A stretch of 64,000 nucleotides of DNA from Saxidomus purpurata (lineage: Eukaryota; Mollusca; Bivalvia; Venerida; Veneridae). The notes under the pieces are model-generated. The model saw only the letters and a list, made by a program, of their open reading frames with translations. It did not search any database and was not told where the DNA came from. Each line of letters starts with the position of its first letter. Positions within the stretch are counted from its first letter, which is position 1. The stretch lies in assembly GCA_022818135.1 (NCBI GenBank), contig JAFMSR010000019.1, positions 3,701,357 to 3,765,356 of the forward strand, written 5' to 3'. Of this stretch, positions 23,386 through 35,300 are shown in pieces. The translations under genes were made by a program, and so were the position numbers.

Positions 23386-26300
23386 CTGCCCGTTCACAGT
23401 TTAAGGTTAAAGATTCAATTTCTCAGAAATGATGTACTTAATTATTAACATAAAATGTAAAAGTGATGGCCAGAATTGAGAACACAAGTAAAAATCTAGG
23501 AAGCAATTAGCAAAAATCCATTGAATTTATCGGTGAATTTTGGTTAAAAAGCACCGCTAAGCTATATGGTTTTATAGGGACTTACATAACGCTTCATTAT
23601 TAAAAAATTTTAGTAGCGCATAATTTCAAATTTATAGATAAATTTCACAAGAATATATACCGGGACCTTTATATTTGACTATAAGATCGTGAATATGTTT
23701 TTTTCAGAGAGTTTGATGAACTTTTTTCCACAAAAATCTGAGAGCAAGCAGCTTTTAAATTTTGAATTTCGCCATACCGGTATATATCAAACATTCCCAT
23801 TTTTGGGGAGGTACCTTACTAAAGTTTCTGCTTTTATAGTTCGTGTTTTTTATCTTACCATAAAAGATAACTTACATTTTTTTTCAAAGACATCAGCGTG
23901 AACAAAATAACTTTAATCCTATAATACATGCTGTTGATTTATGTTATACTAATTTATTTACTCGCGATTGCGAAATACGTTCTTACAAGTTTGATTCAAT
24001 GCTCTCGAGACTCATTCTAGAGGGAATCAAACCCAAAGAGTGAGAGGGAAATTTTGGAATTATTCGTGTCATGCCCAATGAATCGAGGAGAGCGGTCTTA
24101 CTGAGGTTAAGGTGTATGTCGCTCATCACTGGGGTTGCTGGTTCGAGCCCCACTAGGGTCACGACCGTACCTCCTCATTTGACACCAGTACTGGTTTTTC
24201 AGGGAAGCGGACACGAAAGAGACTCGATAAGCTTTCTTCATAATTGAGCTAAAATAAATAAGTATAAACTAATGAATCAAGACTCCGGCTCGTTAAGTTG
24301 TAAGAAGATATTATTTATACATATATGCATATAATGAAATAAATAAAGACTCCGGCTCGCAAATCTTTAAGCTCACTCAGAATTCATATAGCAGCAATTT
24401 CGCAAAATTTTGGCGACCGAACAATTCTCTTATTTACGGTAAATATGTTGCCTTACCTTTAGTCTGTTTGGTAATTGGTTTTTCATAACCATCGTCAGCT
24501 ATGAGTCCATTCTCTGTGAATAAAATGTATTTAGTTTAAAAAGAACATCCTAAAACTGGTGTGTCCCTTAAATTAGTCTACTAACCCATTTGTACCTTTA
24601 CAAAGTGGTCCAAATTCTGCAAAATCGCCCATATTTAAAGACATAGACTTGTCCTTACTGGGAGCAAGACTGCCATTTAGAATAGGTTATAGCAGTATCG
24701 TAAAATATTACAGGAATAAGCAAATTTATTGCGATGTTGCGTATAACAAATCGATCGCAATAAGTTTGATTTATTTCTGAATGGTCTCTATCATAGATTT
24801 ACAGTTTTCCCATTTAATTAGACTAATAACCCTTTGACATATGACTAAGAGCGGAGCTAAACTCTACTATGTCACGTCCACTTATTAAAATAAGTGAAAT
24901 AGACTATTTTCATACTGGGATTGGTCCGAACTATGGAAGAATACAATTATCTTTTTGAATGAACACAGGGGCATTGAAATTGAAAGATATGATATGTAAA
25001 AAGAAAATCTGGTAAATTCGCCTGCTCTGTCGATCTTTTAAAATCTAACCAGTTATATTTAAAATTCTTCACTGTTGCAAAAAATATAAATAACATTAAC
25101 TTCTTTACAATGACATCACTTTACTTATATGACGTCATTCATCGAATTCATTTCCATTTTTAACAAGACCAGAAATAGAAATGTACTTCGTTTGCGAGAT
25201 ATTTCTTCTTTTTGTAGCATTTCATAATCCTCTTCGGATTCCAAATCGTTTTCTGAAAAGACAATAATTTTCAATTACCAGACTAGACCAAACCTATAAA
25301 TTTAGCGGAACTTAATTTTTCAAGATTTGGCTAGGCGGAGCTTAAATTTTTGTACGTTTTATATATGGAGAGCAAAAGCTGCTTTTAGGCGGAGCTTATC
25401 TTTGAGAGATTTAGAGCGGAGCTTATCTTTGTGATGTATAAGTCCTCCTTACGGGGAAAAGATGAAATTGTAAGGTGGATCGCCAAGTAGTGCACACTTT
25501 AAGTATCAATCAATCGCATATTACAAAATTCGGTTTTAGTTTTAACACTATTTATCAAACAAATTCATCACATGTAAAATATTAAAGTCATTAGCACCAA
25601 CAATAGTAGAATAGAAAGCTCTTAAGCATATTAAAACAAATCTCCTTATTTAATTTTCCAGTTTAATGCATTGATACAAAATGAATCTAACCACTATACA
25701 AAAGGAAATTTACAAAAATTAACTATAGAAAAGGTTAGATTACAAGAAAATTTTTTCAAATACACGAAAGGCCACTGGAATTACCAAGATTGTCCGAGCT
25801 AATTTTCCTGTGCAGTTCTTCATAATCGTCCGCAGATTCTGATGTTTCCGATGATGAAACTAAAGACAATGAAAAAAACAGATAAGCAACAAGAAACATA
25901 AGGAAAGCGTTTGTGTAATTTTAATACATGCGACTGAATATATACTAAAAGCTGCTCGCTCTCAGATTTTTGTAAAAAAAAATAAAGTTCTTCAAACTGT
26001 ATGTAAATAACATATTTTATATTATATAGTTAGATAAAAAGGTTCCAGTATAAATTCCTGTCGGGTACATCTGTAGATTTGAAATAATACACTACCAGAT
26101 TATAAAGCATTGCAAACGCTTTTGAAGTTCCAATATAAACATATAGTGTAGCGGTGCCGTAAATCCACCATTTTCAATCGATTTTTGCTCATTCTTACCC
26201 AGATTTTTTTTGTTGATGCTAGCCTTCAGTTTTACGTATGAGTATATCATTGTTGAAATTTTTTTTTTCAACGGCAACTTAGAGCGAGCATCTTTAACAA

Positions 26301-29300
26301 CTCTTTAAAACGCAACAAGGCAGCAACTAGAACCAGCTCAATCTATGAGAAGTTACAGTGATTTAAAGTCAGGGACTCTAGCCATTCGACCCCGGAGTCG
26401 GACATCATATAATCTTTATTTTACAATCTGCAATACTTTCATTTGATGTCCACCATACAGAACAAACGTTTACGGACTAACAAAAAATCCAGATATTCCG
26501 AATGACATAAGAGAGTACTGACGGGAGAGAACTCACTACAGTTTGTATTTATAAAATCATACCTGATATGTCGGAATTTTTCCTGTGTCGTAGCTTATCA
26601 TAATCGTTTGCAGATCCCTTTTCCTGTTCTGTAAAAAAATATTTTGTATGCTTTTCTTTAGCTATACCAACGGTATGAATAAACGTAATCAATTTAGATC
26701 ACACAAATAGATATATGTCACAAAAGCGTTTTTATGGCGTTCTGGAAAAAACATATCTACCTTCATATCTTGATTATTGTCTTAAATTGTATGTACATGA
26801 TATAGATATAGTGCAGTTTTTCTATATATCAGATAATAAATAACAACTTTTTCGTTCAGAAATTACTATAGTACTGTCACAAGGCATGCGTCTACGATAA
26901 ACACCGAGTTTATCCCGTTTCCCGAATGACGAAAAGGAAGGCATCCGCTAATCTGATTGGTTAAACAACATATCATATCATGATTCTATAGGTAATTCAA
27001 TTTTACCTTAGTAAACTTAAAGTGTTCATGGGACTTTAACATATAAACAAATTTGCCTAGGAATAAAATGCCCAACAAGAGTTACATTGACAACAATTAC
27101 CAGTCTTGAGTAATTCCTTTCCTTTTTGTATCAGCTTATCATATTCGTCTTCTTCCGGTTGTAAAAATAGAATAAATATAACGAACAGTTTATTCAAATG
27201 AATGGCACACGACCTAGCAGAAGATGTGAGATTTTCGGTCTTAGGGAGGGCTTTAACGCTGGTGTGCAATTCTGCATTTGCTCGGCGGTAGGCTACTTAC
27301 AAATGGTTCATGTAATAGTAGATTACTTTTTGTAAGATTAATATCAAAACTGATATATATGTAACAAAATTGCTTTCAGTATGCTATAAAATAAAAGTAA
27401 ATATAGTTACATAATTTTAACTGTTAAACGTTTTGCAATTGTGCAGGCATATTTCTCCGTTTTCACGTTATAATCAATGTCTGAAATCTTTAAAGCTGCT
27501 CGCTCTCAAATTTTGATGAAAAAATAAAGTTCTTCAAACTGTATGAAAATAACATATTTTAGAACCAAATAGTCATAGACAAAAGTTTCAGTATAAAGTC
27601 CTGTCACGAATTTCTGTAGATTTGAAATAATACGCTACTAAATAATAAAGCGTTGCAAACGCTTTTGAAATCCCAACATAAACATAAAGTTTAGCGGTGC
27701 CGTAAAACCAGCATTTTCAATCAATTTTTGGAAATTCCTACCTAGAATTTTATCTCTATTGTTGATTCTAGCCTTAAGTTTATATGTGTTATATTAGTAT
27801 GTCATTTTTGAAAAAATAATTCAACGACAGCTGAGAGCGAGCAGCTTTAATTCTAAACAATTTTTAAATGAAATCTAAGCTTGTTTTAATTAATAAATTC
27901 AGGAACCTTTAATAGAGTATGAAATGTGATATCATACCAGTACTGTCTTCAATAGATGTTTCGTTTTCCTTTCCATAAACAGGCTCTAAGATAAAGTAAT
28001 CATGACCTAAAAAGGACAGCATGTAATGGGATACTTTAGTGAAATTATCACCCTTATTGGATTAAGTCTAAGATAACAAATTTGCAATTTGGTCCTAAGA
28101 AATTCAATTTGGAATCCTCTAACGTTATCGTTGTCTCTCATAGAGCTCGGTTACCATGTGTGAAGATTCTCATTTTAGTGTTAAGTAAATTTTAGGACTG
28201 TCAAAAACTGGACACACGGGTAAGAAAAGTAACATTCGGCAAAACTCGCTATACAACATTTTGACTTCGTAACGACAGACAAGTGGTCAGCTGAATTTCA
28301 TTTCAAAGTTCCGAACCATCGGATTGAACAAATAAATTATTTGATAACATAGAGGATAATTGTTGGTTTCGGTGTAAGATCACGTTATAATTTCACCGAG
28401 TGGGCACCAAAAGTGTTATTTTTACGAGTGGCACAGCCACGAGTGAAAATAACAACTTTTGATGTTCACAAGTGAAATTAACGTGATATTACACCGATAC
28501 CAACAATTTTTCTGTTTATTTTATGGTTAAAACTCTACTTTTATTGAGCTTGTTTGTATAAAATATCGGAAATCAAACGTCATCAGAAAACATAGCGCAA
28601 TTGTCGTCATTTTAACGACGTCATCGTCGCAGGCTTCCAAGCATTGATTACGCTCGGTATACTTTTTGACATTCATCCGGGTAAAAGATTGCTAAAACAG
28701 TGAAAATAAAAATGGTATTCCATTGTTTCCAAACTGTGGATTATCACTTTTATTTCAATGAGCACTCTATAATTCACTGGAAAACATAAAATAAAGGTAA
28801 TTACTTGTACTGTCCGTAACGGACCCCTTTCTATATGATGGCTCAGTTGCAAAACTGTAATTACTAGTTTCGTCATCAATACTATGTACTTCCGGGTCAC
28901 TCATCTCACTTGCGTCATCAATATTATGAACTTCCGGGTCACTTATTTCACATGCGTCATCAATACTATGTACTTTCGGTTCACTTAGTTCACTTGCGTC
29001 AGATGTGCCGTCAGCTCCTGAAACGATTATTATTGTAAGCCGAGTAATTTCCGCGTGATGAAAGCGTCACAATGTGTAGATCTACTAGCGAAAGAAGCAT
29101 TCTTTTATTATAATTATTAATCTATGAAAATGAACCATTTATTTGTGTAAACAAGTCCATAATTTTTCGGAAATATCTAGAGGGTCCAAAATCGGGGAGC
29201 AGTCTTCCACATTTATGAATTAGGTCTCCTGGTTGCTTCATTCGATTCACATTCATTGGGCGTGTACGAGCGACAACGTGGCTTTAAGGTAATGGATGTG

Positions 29301-32300
29301 TAATGAGTACTTCCTGTTAAATGACCATTTGGAATACTTTTGATTTTACTGTTGTACCTTTTTGGTACTGTGGCGCAGAGGTTAGAGCGTCTGCTTTGAG
29401 ATCAAGAGGTCCTCCAACCCCCAAACCCCACCCCCCCCCCCTGACCCCCCCCCCCCCCCCCCGACCACACGCGTGCTTTAAGGTAATGGATGTGTAATGA
29501 GTACTTCCTGTTAAATGACCATTTGGAATACTTTTGATTTTACTGTTGTACCTTTTTGGTACTGTGGCGCAGTGGTTAGAGCGTCTGCTTTGAGATCAAG
29601 AGGTCCTGAGTTCAATCCCCGAAGGAGCCCAATTTTTTTTTCATTTTTTTTTACTTTTTTAGTTATCAAATTGAATAACATGACAAATTATGCCATTTTA
29701 CAAGATTTGAGAACTGTATCTTAATTTTCCTTAATTTGATCAAGTTGTACAGCTACTTGAAAATATAAAAATTGACCGTGCTCATTTCTAAAAGTTCAAT
29801 ATCTCAAATAGTGTCCATTTGACCCCCACTACCTTAATTGATAACAAGAAGAAAAGAATATCAGCAATTTTCTTGAGAGGTGATTGGTTTAGACACAAGT
29901 GTTGTCCCATAAACGGTTCACATACTATAAATGCATCAATATTCGTGGGACAATTATTTCTCAACCACATTAATAGATCTCATTGGTCGCCGTGGTTGAC
30001 CCACTTTCGACAACCAATCATATTAATTCAACAAAAAAACCGGCTCAATCAATAGGGACAGATATTTTCGTTGATTTTCGAATGAAAAAACGTCCGAGAT
30101 TATCAAAAACAAATATACATCAAAATCTAAAGAAATACCTGAGAAGTATTGCAGACAACCATCGCTTGAATATCCATTGTTTATTTCATATCTAGCCTCG
30201 CTTTCATTCCCGTTACACGGCCACAGATCGTATTTTTTGACATCTGGCGTTTCTATGTAGGGATTCATGTACACAGCATTTTCAGGAAATTTTGACCATG
30301 TCATTGGTATTTCGTCGTATACTGACATGTCCATGTCTATTTTACCAGAAATGTGACTTATCCTCCTTTCTATAATTAGAAAATTAAAGGACTCTTGCTC
30401 CGCGATACAATCACATAATAAGAGGACATCCTCCGCGGTACAATAACTTTATAAAAAGACCATCCTCCGCGGTACAATTACATTATAAAAGGAATTCATC
30501 CGCGGTACAAACATTTTATAAAATGACATCCTCTGCGCTAATTCATATGAGAAAATGATATCTTCTACGTAGCGATCACATAAAAACGGAATCTTCCGCG
30601 GTATAATCATATTATAAACAGACATCCCACGTGATACAATCATATTATAAGAGGACATCCTCCGCGGTACAATCATACTATTACAGGACATCCTCCTTAA
30701 AAGTTTATAAAAGGACACATCCTCCGCGGTACAATCACATAATAAAAGGACATCCTCAGCGGTGCGATATTTTTATAACAAGGGCAGCTGCCGCAACACC
30801 AATACATAATTATAGGATATCTACCGTTTTACGATCACATTACAAAGGCTTCCACCGTGGTACAACCATGCCATAAAAAGCATTTTATAATGTGATCAAA
30901 TTCCCATAATCAAAGGCCAGCTTCCGCGTGAGGATCACATTATAAAAAGTTACCTTACTCACATAGTAAATTTTCCGCGGTACAATTACATAAAAACAAG
31001 GACATACTCCGCGGTACAATCACATGATAAAACAATAATAATATTCTCCTAAATGAAACGTTCTTTAACCGTACAATACAACAAAACTATCCCTATTTGC
31101 CTAGTAGACACAAAAAATTGATTTTCTCTTTTATAATCTAAGGCTCAGTAAGGTTTTATTCAACAATATCCGCCTTCGTGGCCGAGTAGTTAGAGTCACT
31201 GTGGCCTATCATAGATTGAGGTTTGTAAGGGTGCGAGCCTTGCTTCTGATCATATCGCTTTGTGTGAGAAAGCTTGCAGTTTCTTACGGAGGATAGGCGC
31301 CTAGTACTGGTTCTTCCGAGAAACGATGATTAGATAAACTGCTCGCATGTTAAAACGACCAAAATACGGTTGGAACGGGCGTTTCACTCAAACAACAACA
31401 ACAAAGTATAAATTCATACCACGTGGTTCTATGTTTAAGTGAACTTTGCCCTTCCTACTCTTTCTCCTGAAATACAAAAAAAACTCTCGTTATTTCGAAC
31501 TCTGTTAAGTCAAATTTCCTCTTAAAACGAACTCATGTCTGGTCCTGTCCATGCATTTGCAAAATATATTGAGTTTCCTTTTTTAAATATTCGAATTTTG
31601 TTCAAAGGATTTCGACTTGAACTAAATTATATATGTTCTAATATGGTTTGCGTGAGTGTTGGAATAGAGACATAATAAGCGCTTAAGTTATATGTCGTGT
31701 CGGGTATAGTCTAAGGTAGACCAAAGGTACAATTTGAAACCTTCTGACTTCATTGTTGTATTTTTTTACACAAAAAAAGGCGAACCGTTTTTCCCATTCA
31801 TCTTTTTATCAAAATGGAAGGAATGTCAAAATTTAGACGCGGAGATGTCAACTGAGAATGCAGTTACAGTTACAATCTGAATTTTATGTTTCCTCGTTTT
31901 CTAGCTCAAAGTACTTTAACGGCTCAGTGCTCGAAATTGGACTATACCTTTTCATGTGATAATTCTGTAATGTTTAAGCTAAATATCTAACAAATAAATT
32001 GGCGACATCAGCAGAGTTAATCCAAATGAAAGTACCAAATTGGACTTCCTTTCAGAGAGTATTAATGGGCGATAACTTTACAGAAGATTAGCGCTAAATA
32101 CAACATGATTTCTACGTGTATAGCATATGAGTATATGATCATGATATGATAATGACGTATAGTAATATGTTTACTAATACATTAAATATTTTGTTATCAT
32201 CTAAATGAATATTTTGTTATCATCTAAATATAACCCCTTATATATATACAAGTTTAAACCTTTAAAATATTTAACTAAAATCTGTTTAAATGATAAGTTG

Positions 32301-35300
32301 TGTGTGTTTCCGATCTCACTGCAAACATATCTAAGGTCGATCTGTTGGTAATTTTTTTTATATAAGTTTGCCTTTTTTTTACACCAAAAACACTTTGAAA
32401 TTTGGGCTCCTTGATCATTTTCCTGTGAGAAACGTTTTGAGGTCGGAAGTAAATAGCTAAGGTCGGTTTGGAGAATGGAAACGCACATATTGTTATGGTC
32501 TTATCAAAATGTAAGAATACCTCCAGTACAAAAGTGCAGTCACAACAATAAGGCAAACGAATACGAGAGAAAAGACACTCCCAAGAGCTACTTTCACGGC
32601 GTATTTGCTTCTTTGTTGACCCGCTGTGTCTGTATGTACTGTCGTTGTCCCTGTGTCTGAAAGACAAACACATAGAAACGTTGATGATAAAATAAGCACA
32701 TGTTTTTATTTGACTTGAAGGGGAGCGGTGGTGTAGAGGTTTTCTGCCGGCGGTGTCTGCCGCTCATCCCGGAGGTTGCGGGCTCGAGCACTACCAAAGT
32801 CACGACCGTACCTCCTCATATGACACCAGTACTGGTTTTTCCAGGAAGCGGACTTGAGAGTGACTCGATAAGCTCAAAGCTTTCTTCACAATCGAGCTAA
32901 AATAAATTAGTATAAACTAAAAAAAATCATATGTCGGGACTGTCCTTGTATTAATTATCACTTTTGTGAAGTAGTGATCGGGGAAAAGCATACGACAAGA
33001 GGTTACGAAGTCTTCTTCACGTTTTCTTAAGCATGTCGTCGACGTCGTTGCAAACACAATAAAATTCACACTAAACATTTATGATAAAGTCATTTTTGAT
33101 ATGTCGTTATCAATCTGACTAAAGTGCACGATCTTCCTGAATAAAGTGCACGATCTTCCTGAAGTAAGAGCTGATGACGGCCTGTTCAATTTTTTCTTCT
33201 TGAATAACCGGATTTCCAATTTAGCTATTTAGATATCAGTCAATCAGAGAACTCCTGGCTAATCTTTACATTAAATTGGTGGGAGGTTACCTAGTTCACC
33301 GTTCAAACTAAAATCGACAGTATCGTCATTGAGATGATTTCAGTGATGTTTCTAATCCATCACATGAACAAACTACAGCGCAGTCATGACAGCATTGTAG
33401 AAAAGATGAACGATTGATACGCATTTAGGATTCCATCTAAATAAAGTAGGTTTTTTTCGGGATCCCATCTAAATATAGCTTTTTATGGGGAAATATAGAC
33501 TTTATTTTCGCTTTCAGAAGCTTGAAAGCAAAGCTGTTGGATTGCGGTAAGATCGTCTGAACGTGACCGTCTATCGGTCATCCTTAGATCCTAAAATAGT
33601 AGCGTTTTTGAGGAAATGATTTCAATCAGATGGTGAAGCGTTTTTGAGATGATTTTAATCAGATGGTTTCTTTATAAACTATCTTTACTTTCTACTGAAT
33701 TTGAATGTCAAACTGAACGGGACCTATCACAAACTTGAAAGATATAGTTATGATTAACGTCAAACAGAAAGTGAAATGGGTTTCCCCGCATTACCCTCTC
33801 CGCTACCTGCTCAATAAATTCGATTATGTTAAAGGCTTGTTGGGCCGGATCTTGCATAACTACAACCTGTGTGTATGGTTTATTATAATGATAATAATAA
33901 ACGATTATTCAAACCTGACTTTAGCAGCAAGCTGAATTATTAATAAAGTAGCCACTTAAAATAAGGACATTAACTGCAGCAGGAGGTGCACTAGACTGTT
34001 GCAGACAAAAACCACAGAATTCTGGGTTGCTTCGAAAAGATCGAAAATATTTTGACTAATAGTTTCATCTGTTTACTTTTGACCCAAATGGTAAGCAATA
34101 GTATAAGCAAATAGAGTACAACCTCATTACACTGTGACTTGGATAATTTAATTATTAGATAAGATAAGATGATTTAAGACAATGAAGGGAAATTTACTAC
34201 TCCGTTCAGTGCAGTTGCAGTGGAGGGACTATTGTGTTTCTCAGTAGTTTCAGGCCAAACTTTATTTTCCAAACACAACAGAAAACAAGGATTTTAGGAA
34301 TCGATCGTGACATCAGCTTTTGCCATTATTTCCGTCTTCCGTTTTTTCAAGGAAAAAGTAGGTGATTTGTAAAGCTTACTTGAATGAATACAAATAAATA
34401 ATACACATAAAGGTCATTTACAATGTGCATGTGAAACAACAATTCCTGCCTACTATCTTAATCAAAATAGCACAGTTAACTAATTTTCACGCACTAGTGT
34501 TTATTTGGAACATTAATAAGGAAGTTAAATTGTACGTATAAAGCGGTCGTATTTATTTGCTATTTCAATCCGTATAAAAAGTCGAAACATATGAATACAA
34601 ACTACACCCTGTATTTTGTTTATCAAAATGGAATTAATAAACCTACCGACAAAAAATGCAAATACTCGTGTATACAAAGCAAGTGACAAATGGGATAGAA
34701 ATATTAAAGCCGACATCGAGGATTCGGAGACATATGCAACTATTGATTCAGAAACATTCCAAAGTGTCGGCAAAAACGACGAAGTAAACCAAACAGACGA
34801 AAAGCCATCAACTATAAACCGAACAAATATCGGACCAAGTCAATGTTACGATACACTCACAGAAGCCGGCACTGTCAAAATGTCAAGCAACAATTCCAAA
34901 AGCAGCGGCTCAACATGTACCAAACAAATGTGTATCTTTTTTACGATTACAGTTACAGTGTGTATCTCTATTAGTACTGTTTCGTTAGTACTTGTTCTCA
35001 TAAATGGAGGAAATGACGGTTAGTACATACATGTAGTTAGATCTTAATCAACACGTTCCAGAAAATTTTTGGAATTCCAAAATTTTCAAAAACTAAAGCG
35101 AAAACTATAATAGTTACATGCATCCTTGAAATAAATAAGTTGATTGACCTTTCGTTTAATAACTTATTAAGACAAACACAAAAATAAAAATCTACAAAAT
35201 ATTGAAAATAATATTCCAATTGGATTTTTCCAAAAGCAGCGGCGCAATTTATGCAATATGTTCAATTTCAGTTTAAATTCAAAATGAAAAAATCGCGAGC

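Noticed and set aside
30449..30876. Repeat-like frames (RRMS.YNMIVPR pattern)
   Set aside because: Product of the 31-base minisatellite; the region lies in a receptor intron and lacks splice sites.
32493..32699. Start codon and signal peptide immediately before the receptor membrane helix
   Set aside because: The hydrophobic stretch overlaps a strong polypyrimidine acceptor (TTTGTCTTTCAG) whose phase matches the EGF exons; kept only as the alternative model.
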